Below, one piece after another: positions 1 through 8,553 of a DNA stretch of 64,000 bases (position 1 is the stretch's first letter; every line of letters begins with the position of its first letter). Position numbers and translations under genes: made by a program. This DNA comes from a bacterium (lineage in GTDB: Bacteria > Armatimonadota > JACIXR01), in assembly GCA_014360495.1 (NCBI GenBank), contig JACIXR010000008.1, forward strand, positions 79,291 to 143,290, read 5' to 3'. The notes under the pieces were generated by a model. It searched no databases. It was not told the origin of the DNA and saw nothing but the letters and a program-made list of their open reading frames with translations.

Positions 1-551
1 GGGGCTACCTCTTTTTCGAAAACAGCATCATCAATAACGAAAGAGGCGATTTGCTCACAGGCATAGGAATGATTGAAGTCTATTAGATATGTTATCTTCA
101 GCTTGGGATATGGGATAGCCAAGACATGAGCTTCTCCGTTTTTCGCCCAAACATTTTCTTTTAAATTTATGATGTTCGCCCTCTTATCTTGTTCAATAAC
201 TCCAACTCCCTTAATAAGGGAGACGAAATGAGCGGAGCTTCCGTCAAGTGCGGGTATCTCCTCACCTTCTACCTCTATAAGGGCATTGCTTATCCTCATC
301 CCATAAAGGGCTGCAAGGAGATGTTCAACAGTGTATATTACGATGCCGTTTTTCCCAAGGGATGTGCGACGCTGGGAGGAGAAGATATTCTCAAAAGAAG
401 CCTCAATTAAAAGGGAAGGTTCAACATCCAAACGATGGAACAATATCCCGTGGTCCGGCTCCGCAGGGTGTATGACGACCCTTGAGAACTTACCCGTATG
501 TAAGCCTTTTCCTTTTATTTCTATTGGTTTAGCAATTGTCCTTTGCCACAT
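1..551 (-). CDS. lpxC: UDP-3-O-acyl-N-acetylglucosamine deacetylase, 3' end outside window
   Basis: Zn-dependent cytoplasmic deacetylase that carries out the committed step of lipid A synthesis. The first 183 codons are visible; the gene runs off the left edge. The N-terminus reads MWQRTIAKPIEIKGKGLHTGK, the usual LpxC start with its GLHTGK motif. EHLLAAL at about residues 76-82 carries the first zinc-ligand histidine (about H77), and EIPALDGSS follows. The ATG lies two codons after the in-frame TAA of the preceding gene, so the start is fixed, and the two genes are almost certainly co-transcribed. The catalytic C-terminal half cannot be checked here. Confidence 0.95.
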   Translation of the reverse strand, partial: MWQRTIAKPIEIKGKGLHTGKFSRVVIHPAEPDHGILFHRLDVEPSLLIEASFENIFSSQRRTSLGKNGIVIYTVEHLLAALYGMRISNALIEVEGEEIPALDGSSAHFVSLIKGVGVIEQDKRANIINLKENVWAKNGEAHVLAIPYPKLKITYLIDFNHSYACEQIASFVIDDAVFEKEVA

Positions 552-557
552 TCCTTT

Positions 558-1190
558 TTAAAAGCCAAGTTTAACATAAACAGCTGCGCCTAAGTCACCC
601 TCAAGTGAGAATACCTCTAAATCCGCGAGAGGGAATATCTGCGTTCCGAATCCGAAGTTGACCTTCTTATTTGCGTATTCGGCCATCAAACGGCTCTTTT
701 GGGAGAGGGGTAAGACAATACCTGCGAAAACTCCATCCAACACCTTTCCCGAGGCTATGCCAACGCTGATTTGGGGAGAACCGAAGGGGAGCCCAGCAGT
801 TTGGGTGGCGACCTTCGTAATGGAAATCGTTTTCGTTGCAACAGCGTAAATGGAGTTCCCTATCTCATCGCTCAAATCAACAACTCCCACAGCAATGGAG
901 GGAAGCGCAAGCCCCTCTTGAAGAAGACCTATCTTTCCATTGAGTAGGGTATGCGCTTCTTTGTTGCTTACTCTTGCTGCGGAAATCTCCCAGTTCGCTA
1001 TCAGCCCAGCGCATCCACCAACGGTATTCATATCCTTTGAACTGCTCGCGATGAGAGCAACCCCGGACATCTTAACAGTTTCAGCCGTGGGCGCGGTGAT
1101 CAAACCCGAGTACCCTAAAATCGTCGGCTGGGCAGAGAAAGCGACACCTATAAAAAGAACCAAAAGATTAACCAGCAAAAGCTTTTTCAT
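558..1190 (-). CDS. YjbH-like predicted outer-membrane beta protein
   Basis: A 210-residue exported protein. Residues 1-20 form a signal peptide ending near FSA, and the mature start GYSGLITAPTAETVKMSG matches the N-terminal signature of YjbH/YbjH-type outer-membrane proteins (GxxGLxxTPTA). The rest alternates short amphipathic strands and ends in KLGF, whose terminal Phe is typical of BAM substrates. It is much shorter than enterobacterial YjbH, so it is either a small beta-barrel or a truncated family member. It overlaps lpxD by 4 bp (ATGA) and stops just before lpxC, so it belongs to the lipid A operon. The family assignment rests on the N-terminal motif only; function is unknown. Confidence 0.6.
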   Translation of the reverse strand: MKKLLLVNLLVLFIGVAFSAQPTILGYSGLITAPTAETVKMSGVALIASSSKDMNTVGGCAGLIANWEISAARVSNKEAHTLLNGKIGLLQEGLALPSIAVGVVDLSDEIGNSIYAVATKTISITKVATQTAGLPFGSPQISVGIASGKVLDGVFAGIVLPLSQKSRLMAEYANKKVNFGFGTQIFPLADLEVFSLEGDLGAAVYVKLGF

Positions 1191-2218
1191 TTTTCAGCTC
1201 CTCCTTTCTCAATTTCTTCTATTTTCTTCTCTATTTCTTTCAATTTCTCTACAAAATCGGGAAGCCTTTGAAGAAGGGCGAGCACCCTCATCTGCTGAGT
1301 ATGGGGGCGTGCGGGATAGCCAGAATAAACGCTGTTCGGAGGGACATCTCCAATCACTCCTGCTTGGGCAGCAATCGTGGAATTGTCCCCTATTTGTATA
1401 TGGTCGGCTATCCCCGCTTGCCCGGCGAGGGTTACATTCTTACCTATCTTCACGCTTCCCGATATTCCTACCTGCGCAACTATGATGCTGTTCTCTCCTA
1501 TCTCTACATTATGAGCGATTTGTACTAAATTGTCTATCTTTGTTCCTCTTCCCACCCTTGTCTCGCCCATAGTTGCCCTATCTATCGTGGTGTTTGCTCC
1601 TATTTCCACATCATCCTCTATAACCACCTTGCCTATATGGGGGATTTTTAAATGTCTATCCTCAACCTTCACATAACCGAAACCATCCGCCCCAATAACC
1701 GCTCCCGCGTGGATTATGCAATTGTCTCCTATTTCAATATGGTCATAAATCGTTACCTGAGGGTAAATGAGCACATTTCTTCCCACCAGACAGTTCTCTC
1801 CCACATAACATAGTGGATAAATTATCGTGCCATCTGCGATTGTTGTGTTTTTCCCTATATAACAGTAAGCCCCTATGGAGACATTCGCCCCTAACTTAAC
1901 TCCTTCCTCAATGATAGCGGTTGGATGTATGCCAGGCGATGGCTTCTCCCTATGAGAAAAGAGCTCCAAAGCCTTTATCAATGCGAGGCGTGGATTGTCA
2001 ACATAGATCGCGTTCTTCTCCGTCTCCCATCCCTCTTTCAATATCAGGGCGGAGGCGCCGCTCTTCTCCGCAAGAGAGAGGAGCTTCTCATCTTCAACGA
2101 AGGCTAGGTCGCCTTCCCTTGCTTTATCTAATGGGGAAATCCTGTGGAGAACGATGTGGGGGTTGCCTTTTATCCTCCCTTCAAGATGCCTTGCCACTTC
2201 CCTCAAGGTAAAGGGCAT
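1187..2218 (-). CDS. lpxD: UDP-3-O-acylglucosamine N-acyltransferase
   Basis: Adds the second acyl chain to UDP-3-O-acylglucosamine in lipid A synthesis (cytoplasm). At 343 residues it has the family length. An N-terminal uridine-binding domain (about 1-100) is followed by a left-handed beta helix of hexapeptide repeats (about 100-315) and a C-terminal helix (KLKEIEKKIEEIEK). The invariant motifs GADGFGY and IDRATMGET are present, and QIAHNVEIG carries the catalytic histidine at about residue 236. The ATG is preceded by GAGGTGAAGAGAAG. It overlaps the genes on both sides, which ties it to skp upstream and lpxC downstream. No lpxA or fabZ is visible in this cluster. Confidence 0.97.
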   Translation of the reverse strand: MPFTLREVARHLEGRIKGNPHIVLHRISPLDKAREGDLAFVEDEKLLSLAEKSGASALILKEGWETEKNAIYVDNPRLALIKALELFSHREKPSPGIHPTAIIEEGVKLGANVSIGAYCYIGKNTTIADGTIIYPLCYVGENCLVGRNVLIYPQVTIYDHIEIGDNCIIHAGAVIGADGFGYVKVEDRHLKIPHIGKVVIEDDVEIGANTTIDRATMGETRVGRGTKIDNLVQIAHNVEIGENSIIVAQVGISGSVKIGKNVTLAGQAGIADHIQIGDNSTIAAQAGVIGDVPPNSVYSGYPARPHTQQMRVLALLQRLPDFVEKLKEIEKKIEEIEKGGAEK

Positions 2219-2892
2219 CTTCTCTTCACCTCTTTTAAAACTCTCTCGTATGCTACCATCTTTTCCTGCATTTTCTGCTTTTCTTTATCAACCAACTGGG
2301 AGAAGTTTACTATCTCGTTTGTTATCTCCTTTTCAAACTCTGAGGCGGGAGAAGGGAGGTGTATGAGAGAGGGAGATTTCCACCAGGGAGATAGTGGAGA
2401 GGGTGGAGAAGGAGGAGCAAGGCTAATTCTCTTCTCTGGTTGGGGAGTAGTTTCTTCAATTTTGGGGGGACTTGACCACTGGGAGAGAAGCGATTGGAAA
2501 TCGGTATTGAGCTGGGATTCCAATTCCTGCGCTTCCTTATTCTTTCTTCCAACTTGCGCTGTCAGGATTTGAAGGCGAAGGGAAAGAAGAGAACTTGGAT
2601 TCTCCTTTCTCCACTGTTCCACCTTCTGAGGAAGGGCTTCAAACTGCCTTGTTTTCGCTTCTTTTGTCTTCTCTGGTTCAACCTTCATTTTTGCCTCAAT
2701 ATTCATTAATTCCTTTATGAGGGAATTATATAGGTCTGCTCTCCTTTGGGCTATTTCCTTCAATAGACCATCATATAGAGAGATTCCCTCCGCAAGGGAA
2801 ACGCCTATTCCCACCGGGAGGAGGAGAGCAAGAAGGATGCTTTTATTTGGTAAGCGCCTTAATAACCTTATCAGTGAGATCAACTCCACCAT
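2203..2892 (-). CDS. Exported coiled-coil protein of unknown function
   Basis: Lies between skp and lpxD and overlaps both. A basic segment (RRLPNK) followed by the hydrophobic stretch ILLALLLPVGIGVSLAEG looks like a signal peptide or membrane anchor at about residues 14-37. The rest is Lys/Glu/Gln-rich and helical, broken by a Pro/Ser-rich linker (about 140-180). The true start is uncertain: ATG 2892, GTG 2889 and TTG 2883 are all in frame and lie inside the end of skp; the TTG would give a conventional signal peptide. No family is recognised. By position and coiled-coil character it may be a second periplasmic or envelope-spanning helper, but that is inference. Confidence 0.6.
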   Translation of the reverse strand: MVELISLIRLLRRLPNKSILLALLLPVGIGVSLAEGISLYDGLLKEIAQRRADLYNSLIKELMNIEAKMKVEPEKTKEAKTRQFEALPQKVEQWRKENPSSLLSLRLQILTAQVGRKNKEAQELESQLNTDFQSLLSQWSSPPKIEETTPQPEKRISLAPPSPPSPLSPWWKSPSLIHLPSPASEFEKEITNEIVNFSQLVDKEKQKMQEKMVAYERVLKEVKRRCPLP

Positions 2893-3526
2893 ATAAAACT
2901 ACTTGATTTGAGAGCACCAAAGAGATGTTATTCGCTTTCGCTACCTGTTCAACTGCTTTTCTAATGGCTTGGTCTATATAGGTGCCTAAATCTTCGCCTT
3001 CTTTAACGCTTATGCCAAGCTTTTGCAGGCGGGTCCTAATATCCTGGTCCAACTTGTTTATGATTTCTTGCCTCTTTTGGTTGAGCTGATTGTTATACTC
3101 CTGAACAATAGCGTCTATATCCTTGGAGGCTGTTTGGCGGAGTGTTTGGAGCTCGCTCAATCTTTGTTTCTGGGTATCATTGGGGTTTTGAAGGTTTTCC
3201 AGGTTCTGAAGCTCCTTCTGTCTGTCGCTTGCCAGGGTTTCCAGCTCCTGAAGCCTTTTCTTTTCGCTATCTGTTAGATTTTGTTTAGCTATGAGCTGCT
3301 TCAGTTCCTCCCTTTCCTGCGTGGTGAGCATGTAGTTGCTCATGTGAATATTTATTATCTCCTGCAGGCTGTTGGCATAATCCTGAAGCTGTTTCTGTGC
3401 TTCCTCGGCGTTTGTGAACGCGTTTAGAACTCTTTGCATATCCACATAGCCGACTCCTTGAGCTTGAGCTTTAATAGTTAAGAGCGTCAAGCATAACAGC
3501 GGCACAAGGACCATTAGTTTTTTCAT
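2843..3526 (-). CDS. skp: OmpH/Skp-family periplasmic chaperone
   Basis: Holds unfolded outer-membrane proteins in the periplasm for delivery to BAM. A signal peptide (MKKLMVLVPLLCLTLLTIKAQA) is followed by GVGYVDMQRVLNAF, the typical mature N-terminus. A long Gln/Leu/Lys coiled coil (about 40-185) forms the tentacles, and the C-terminus (ISLVLSNQVVLYGGVDLTDKVIKAL) matches the family ending LYGGxDLTDxVIK. At 227 residues it is longer than E. coli Skp (161) because the coiled coil is extended. It is the first gene of the lipid A cluster and has its own promoter. Confidence 0.9.
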   Translation of the reverse strand: MKKLMVLVPLLCLTLLTIKAQAQGVGYVDMQRVLNAFTNAEEAQKQLQDYANSLQEIINIHMSNYMLTTQEREELKQLIAKQNLTDSEKKRLQELETLASDRQKELQNLENLQNPNDTQKQRLSELQTLRQTASKDIDAIVQEYNNQLNQKRQEIINKLDQDIRTRLQKLGISVKEGEDLGTYIDQAIRKAVEQVAKANNISLVLSNQVVLYGGVDLTDKVIKALTK

Positions 3527-3563
3527 TTTGCTTCACCGTTCCTTTCTTTTTATTTGTCATTTA

Positions 3564-3592
3564 ATTTTACCATACATTTATTTAGATAGCAA
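3564..3592 (-). promoter_or_regulatory. Sigma-70-type promoter for the skp-lpxD-lpxC cluster
   Basis: On the minus strand TTGCTA (3587-3592) and TAAAAT (3564-3569) are separated by exactly 17 bp, about 38 bp upstream of the skp ATG. The A/T-rich spacer lies in the only noncoding gap between skp and the PTS gene. Confidence 0.6.
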
Positions 3593-3606
3593 GTAAGCAA
3601 TATATG

Positions 3607-4713
3607 TTACTCCTCTCTGCCCGGGGTTGGTAGATTCAAGCGTCTAATAAGGAATCTGAAGCTGATGTAGTAGATTAAGAAATAGAGAACTCCGAGGAGC
3701 AATAAGAGCCAGGCTTTGTGAGAAAGCCCCAGATTAAGGAAGAAATCTATCAAGCCAGCCGAGAAGCTGAAGCCGCTTTTAGCACCTAATAGATTGGCTA
3801 TAACGAGCGAGGAACCGGTGAGGATTGCGTGGAGAACATAGAGCTGAGGAGCGAGAAACATAAAGGAAAACTCTATAGGTTCCGTTACCCCGGTTACTAT
3901 TGAGGTCAGGGCTGCGGATAGCAATATCCCTCCTGCTAACTGCTTTCTTTCCGGTTTGGCTTCCTGATACATAGCGAGGCATACCGCGGGAAGGGCGAAA
4001 AGCATTATCGGGTAAAATCCAGCCATAAAGCTTCCCGCTGAGGGGTCTCCAGCAAAGAAGCGCCCCATATCGCCGTGGTAAACCTTCCCTCCTACCTCGT
4101 AGCTTCCAAATGTGAACCAGACAAGGCTATTTATGATGTGATGGAGCCCGAAGGGGATGAGGAGCCTGTTCATCGTTCCATATATGAATAGCCCTATCCC
4201 GCCCGACTTCACCATCCATTCACCAAATCTACCAATTAGCTCTTGAATTGGGAGCCATATAAAACCGCAGATTAAAGCAAGGAATAGAGCGGCGAAAGCG
4301 GATATGAGGGGCGGAAAACGTCTTCCCCCGAAGAAAGCAAGGAAAGGAGGCAATTTAACTTGGTGAAATCTCTCGTAGAGATAAGCGGAAAGGAGCCCTA
4401 TGAGAATCCCTCCCAATACCCCCATATCTATCTTCTCGTTTATCTGTTTTAGGGTGGCGGAAAAGACGAGATAGCCCACGAGCGAGGAGAGCCCAGCAAC
4501 GCCAGCTTGAGATGTGAACCCTATTGCCACCCCCACTGCGAAGAGCAGGGGGAGGGAATCAAAAAGAGCCTTACCAGCTTGGCTCATTATGGGAATATTA
4601 AATATATCCTCTGCTCCAAGGCGTAAAAGGATGGCGGCGGCGGGAAGGACAGCTATGGGGACGAGGAGGGATGTCCCGATTCTTTGAAGGAGAGCGAGCA
4701 AACGAGAGAGCAT
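3607..4713 (-). CDS. PTS sugar permease IIC, glucose/N-acetylglucosamine type, stand-alone
   Basis: Membrane channel subunit of a phosphotransferase system. The 368 residues cover one IIC domain with about ten hydrophobic segments. Family landmarks are GDPSAGSFMAGFYPIM (near residue 225) and TGVTEPIEFSF (near 270), the latter containing the substrate-contacting TEPIEF loop of NagE/PtsG-type IIC. No IIB or IIA domain is fused, and none (nor EI or HPr) is encoded in the window. It could borrow subunits encoded elsewhere or work as a non-PTS transporter. It lies 25 bp downstream of the TPR gene on the same strand, so it is probably read from the hisF side. Confidence 0.88.
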   Translation of the reverse strand: MLSRLLALLQRIGTSLLVPIAVLPAAAILLRLGAEDIFNIPIMSQAGKALFDSLPLLFAVGVAIGFTSQAGVAGLSSLVGYLVFSATLKQINEKIDMGVLGGILIGLLSAYLYERFHQVKLPPFLAFFGGRRFPPLISAFAALFLALICGFIWLPIQELIGRFGEWMVKSGGIGLFIYGTMNRLLIPFGLHHIINSLVWFTFGSYEVGGKVYHGDMGRFFAGDPSAGSFMAGFYPIMLFALPAVCLAMYQEAKPERKQLAGGILLSAALTSIVTGVTEPIEFSFMFLAPQLYVLHAILTGSSLVIANLLGAKSGFSFSAGLIDFFLNLGLSHKAWLLLLLGVLYFLIYYISFRFLIRRLNLPTPGREE

Positions 4714-4738
4714 ATCCTTCGCCTCGCTTTCAGGTTTT

Positions 4739-7303
4739 CTAGGGAGTGGAGCTCCCCAATCTATTTAGAGCTTCCTTAGCCTTATTATTTTCCGGTGAGA
4801 TAGTCAAAATTTTCTCGTAAACGGATTTAGCCTTATCCTTTTCTCCCTTCTCTTCATAGGTAGAAGCAAGGGCGAACAGGATTTCTATGTCTTGTGGCTT
4901 TTCTTGAGAGAGATTCTCGAGCAGGTTTATCGCCTCCTGGAGATTTCCTGCCTTCTTTGTGGCTAAAGCAAGCTTCAATTTATAACTGCTCTCTTGTGGA
5001 TAAAGGTTAACGAGATTTTTGTATGCCTCCGCTTCCTTCACAGCGTCACCTTTGACCTCAAAAGCGAGAGCGAGATACTTCCAAGCAATAGCGTCGTCCT
5101 TTTTCTTTTCTATTAATTCCTGGAAAATTTGTATCGCTTTATCTACATTAGCCCCCTGCTGAAATTTATCCCTTGAAAGAAGCCTTCCTATTTCCTCCTC
5201 CATCGCTTCGTTCCGTTCTTTCTTCACTTTCTCTACGAGAAAAGAAAGGCAATCCTCAAGGGAATTAGCTCCAAGGGAAAGGTTTATAAAAGCCCTCAAA
5301 GCTGATATGTTATTCGGTTGCTGATCTATTATCCCCTTGAGGAAATAAGATGTTGAGGGGATTTGTTTGGTTCTTAAGGCGAAGGACACCAAATTAGAAT
5401 ATGCCTCATCGTTTTGAGGATTTTCCGAAATGAAGCGCCGGTAATGTAAAAGAGCTTGCGATACCTTCCCCTGTTTTTCAAGCAAGGAGGCAAACTTATT
5501 CAATACCCAAAGATTTTTAGGTTCCAATTCCATTATCTTTTCGTAGACTTTAATCGCTTCATCGTATTGCTTATCCTTCTCCAAGGATTGAGCCAATCTC
5601 GTCAACACGGGAACATCATTGGGATAGCGTTCTGCAAGCTTCTTTGTCTCCTCTAAAGCTTCCTTCTCTTTCCCCATCTTTTCAAGTAGACGAGGGATAT
5701 TGAGTAGATAGAAGGAGCTTACGGAAAGCTTCTCCATCTCTTTATAACATTTCAGTGCCCCTTCGTCATCGTTGTTCTTCTCTAAAAGAAGCGCCTTGCG
5801 ATAAAGGAGTTCGGTGTTATCGGGCGCTATTTTGAGAGCGGAGTCGTATTCGGATAGAGCTTCCTGGGTTTTGCCTTCCTTCTCATAAATTCCCGCTATA
5901 AGGAGATAAGGCTGAATGGACTTCCTATCTACCTCCTTTGCTTTCTGATATTTCTCTATCGCTAAATCCTTTTCCCCTTGCTCTTCCAATAATTTACCCA
6001 TTTCCAGAAATGGGGAGATGTCGTTCGGATGGCTCTTCGCATAGTTTTCATACTCCTTTATAGCGCCCTCCTTATCCCCCTTCTTTTTCAGGGCTTCAGC
6101 TATTGCTTTGCATAGTTCAAAATTATCAGGTGCTATCTCCTGCGCCTTCCTGTATTCTAAAATTGCTTCGTCGTATTTCCCCTGCCTTTCAAAGATGGAA
6201 GCAATTCTAAGATGAGCAGTTATCTCCTTCGGCTGTTTGGAGAGAAGCTGGCGATAGCAGTTAATCGATTCTTCATATTTATTCTGCAACTCCAAGAGAT
6301 AGGCTTTATCATAATAGAACCTGACTTCTTCGGGGAAAAGCTCTATCCCTTTCTGATACATTTCCTCCGCTTCTTTCAATTTCCCCTGCTGAACGAGGCA
6401 GAAGGCGAGATTCTCCATTGCTTGTGGATTTTTGGGGTCCAATTTCAAAGTTTGCTCAAATATTTTGCCAGCCTCTTGAAAATTCCCCTGCTGGAAAAGG
6501 GACAACCCCAAATTATATTGGAATGTGGGATTTTTGGGTTCAAGTTTGGTGAGCTGTCTCCAAATAGCCTCCGCTCCCTTCAAATCACCGCTTTCCTGTT
6601 TAGCTACAGCTAAATAGAAGAGGACGGATTTATCGTTTGGTTGATATTGAAGCGCCTTTTGAAGATAGGGAATGGCTTCCTTTGCCTTTCCCTGGGAGAG
6701 GGAAAGCTCGCTGATAGCGAGATAGGGAGGAATATAATTGGGTTGAAGGGATATTGCTTTTTTGAAATAGCTTAAAGCCTCTTGAGTTTTCCCTTGTTGA
6801 AGGGAGATCAAGCCAAGATTGAAGGAAGGGATGGCGCTATTGGGCATAAGTTTCTCCGCTTCCTTGAAGCTCTTTTCCGCTTCACTCCATTTCTTCTCTT
6901 GGGCATAAATAACGCCCAAATTAAGATGAGCCTCTGCGTTCTTCTTATCCAATGCTATCGCTTTCTCAAGGTTTTCTTTCGCCCTCTTCAGGTCCTTGAT
7001 TTGTAGGTAGAGCGCGCCGAGCTTGGCATAAGCAAAGCTGTTTTTGGGGTCAAGGGAGATGGCTTTCTTAAAGTTAGCTTCCGCTTCCTTCGTTTTTCCC
7101 TTGCTCAAGTAAAGCAAGCCGAGATTTAGATAGGCTGCTGGAAGATTAGGGGCTATTTTTATCAATTCCTTATATTTGCTTATCGCTGAATCTATCTTGC
7201 CCTGTTGTGCAAGGGTAAGGGCTTCCTGAAATAGAGCCTTCGGGTCTTTTTGGGCAAGGGTGAGAAGGGGGAGGAGAAGGAAGAGCGGGATGATTTTCCT
7301 CAT
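4739..7303 (-). CDS. Large exported TPR-repeat protein
   Basis: An 854-residue protein with a signal peptide ([18 protein letters not shown]) followed by more than 20 tandem 34-residue TPR units covering almost the whole chain. Typical unit signatures (AYxNLGxxYxxxGKxxEAxxxFKKAIxLDPKN) recur from residue 20 to the end. TPR superhelices bind protein partners; with a signal peptide it probably works in the periplasm or at the outer membrane, for example in envelope assembly, but no partner can be named. The ATG overlaps the hisI stop by 4 bp, so the histidine genes drive its expression, an odd functional pairing. Confidence 0.9.
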   Translation of the reverse strand: MRKIIPLFLLLPLLTLAQKDPKALFQEALTLAQQGKIDSAISKYKELIKIAPNLPAAYLNLGLLYLSKGKTKEAEANFKKAISLDPKNSFAYAKLGALYLQIKDLKRAKENLEKAIALDKKNAEAHLNLGVIYAQEKKWSEAEKSFKEAEKLMPNSAIPSFNLGLISLQQGKTQEALSYFKKAISLQPNYIPPYLAISELSLSQGKAKEAIPYLQKALQYQPNDKSVLFYLAVAKQESGDLKGAEAIWRQLTKLEPKNPTFQYNLGLSLFQQGNFQEAGKIFEQTLKLDPKNPQAMENLAFCLVQQGKLKEAEEMYQKGIELFPEEVRFYYDKAYLLELQNKYEESINCYRQLLSKQPKEITAHLRIASIFERQGKYDEAILEYRKAQEIAPDNFELCKAIAEALKKKGDKEGAIKEYENYAKSHPNDISPFLEMGKLLEEQGEKDLAIEKYQKAKEVDRKSIQPYLLIAGIYEKEGKTQEALSEYDSALKIAPDNTELLYRKALLLEKNNDDEGALKCYKEMEKLSVSSFYLLNIPRLLEKMGKEKEALEETKKLAERYPNDVPVLTRLAQSLEKDKQYDEAIKVYEKIMELEPKNLWVLNKFASLLEKQGKVSQALLHYRRFISENPQNDEAYSNLVSFALRTKQIPSTSYFLKGIIDQQPNNISALRAFINLSLGANSLEDCLSFLVEKVKKERNEAMEEEIGRLLSRDKFQQGANVDKAIQIFQELIEKKKDDAIAWKYLALAFEVKGDAVKEAEAYKNLVNLYPQESSYKLKLALATKKAGNLQEAINLLENLSQEKPQDIEILFALASTYEEKGEKDKAKSVYEKILTISPENNKAKEALNRLGSSTP

Positions 7304-7692
7304 TTTTCCTTTCCATAAACCTCCTCGGGAGAAAACACTTTTATCCCTTCTACCTCAAATTTATCTCCTCTTAAAATCCTGTGGAAGCAGCTCCTATATC
7401 CTGTGTGGCAGACGGCGGGCGGTGCCTCAACCTTCAAGAGGATTGCGTCACCATCGCAGTCAAGCCAAATCTCTTTTACCTTCAGGAAATTGCCGGAGGT
7501 TTCCCCTTTCACCCATAGCTTCTGTCTTGACCTGCTATAAAAGCAGGCTATTTTCTCCTCGACCGTCTTTTTCAGGGATTCCTCATTCATATAAGCCACC
7601 ATAAGGACTTCGCCGGTCTTTTCATCCTGAACGATTGCGGGAACTAATCCATTAGCGTCAAATTTTACATCCTTTAACCAGTCCATCTTCAT
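7300..7692 (-). CDS. hisI: Phosphoribosyl-AMP cyclohydrolase
   Basis: Third step of histidine synthesis: opens the adenine ring of PR-AMP. The 130 residues make a stand-alone HisI without the HisE domain. Motifs seen: VAYMNEES (about 32-39), [18 protein letters not shown] (51-68), the metal-binding [11 protein letters not shown], and CHTGYRSCF with the conserved C-terminal cysteines. Two ATGs are possible (7692 and 7686); AAGGAG is better spaced for the second, giving MDWLKDV. It follows hisF by 7 bp. No other his genes are in the window, so the pathway is split in this genome. Confidence 0.96.
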   Translation of the reverse strand: MKMDWLKDVKFDANGLVPAIVQDEKTGEVLMVAYMNEESLKKTVEEKIACFYSRSRQKLWVKGETSGNFLKVKEIWLDCDGDAILLKVEAPPAVCHTGYRSCFHRILRGDKFEVEGIKVFSPEEVYGKEK

Positions 7693-7699
7693 CCTCTCC

Positions 7700-8461
7700 T
7701 TATGAAATGCGGACGGGAATACCTTTTGAGAAAAGATATTCCTTTATTTCCCTTATAGTGTATAAACGAAAATGAACCATTGAAGCTATGAGCGCAGCGT
7801 CAGCCTTGCCAATTGTTAAAGCTTCCTCAATGTGTTGGAGGTTGCCCGCTCCGCCTGATGCGATTACGGGAATGGATACCGCTTCCGCTATCTTTCTCGT
7901 CAGTTCTATATCGTATCCCTCTTGGGTTCCGTCTCTATCAATGCTTGTGAGGAGAATCTCCCCCGCACCAAGTTCCTCCACTCTTTGCGCCCATTCAATT
8001 GCATCTAATCCGGTCGGCGTTGTCCCTCCCTTAACGAAAACCTCCCATTTGCCAGGGGAAATGCGTTTAGCGTCTATCGCTACAACTATACATTGCGCCC
8101 CGAAGTTTTCTGAGGCTTCCCTTATGAAATCGGGATTTGCAACCGCTGCGGTATTTATGGAAACCTTGTCTGCCCCTGCTTCCAAAAGCTTTCTTATCTC
8201 CTCAATCGTTCGGATTCCACCGCCGATGGTGAAGGGAATGAACACCTCCTCGGCACATCTCTTAGCCAAATCTATCACGGTTTTCCTCTCTTCAATTGAG
8301 GCTGTGATGTCAAGGAAGACAATTTCATCCGCACCTTCCTTGTCATAGAAGGAGGCAAGCTCAACTGGGTCACCTGCATCCTTAAGATTTATGAAGTGAG
8401 TTCCCTTAACGACCCTTCCGTTTTTCACATCAAGACAGGGAATGATTCTCTTCGCTAACAT
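7700..8461 (-). CDS. hisF: Imidazole glycerol phosphate synthase cyclase subunit
   Basis: (Beta/alpha)8 barrel that uses ammonia from HisH to form imidazole glycerol phosphate and AICAR. At 253 residues it is full length. It starts [15 protein letters not shown] with catalytic Asp11; the second catalytic Asp is in VVAIDAKR (about residue 130). Phosphate-binding loops FTIGGGIR and VIASGGAG are intact. No ribosome-binding site precedes the ATG; a -10 hexamer lies only 7 bp upstream, suggesting a leaderless message. hisH is not in the window. Confidence 0.97.
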   Translation of the reverse strand: MLAKRIIPCLDVKNGRVVKGTHFINLKDAGDPVELASFYDKEGADEIVFLDITASIEERKTVIDLAKRCAEEVFIPFTIGGGIRTIEEIRKLLEAGADKVSINTAAVANPDFIREASENFGAQCIVVAIDAKRISPGKWEVFVKGGTTPTGLDAIEWAQRVEELGAGEILLTSIDRDGTQEGYDIELTRKIAEAVSIPVIASGGAGNLQHIEEALTIGKADAALIASMVHFRLYTIREIKEYLFSKGIPVRIS

Positions 8462-8468
8462 ATAACAA

Positions 8469-8497
8469 ATTTTAGCGATGGAATGAAATAATGAAAA
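8469..8497 (-). promoter_or_regulatory. Promoter giving a leaderless hisF message
   Basis: Minus-strand TTTTCA (8492-8497) and TAAAAT (8469-8474) with 17 bp spacing. The -10 box ends 7 bp before the hisF ATG and no Shine-Dalgarno sequence exists, so transcription should begin at or within a base or two of the start codon. Confidence 0.5.
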
Positions 8498-8553
8498 GTA
8501 TTTTATTTAATTTCGCAAGGGAAATCATGGGGAAAGGAGATTCTCTTAAAAAA

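Noticed and set aside
189..561. Plus-strand open frames at the left edge
   Set aside because: They are antisense to the well-conserved lpxC reading frame and have no family features.
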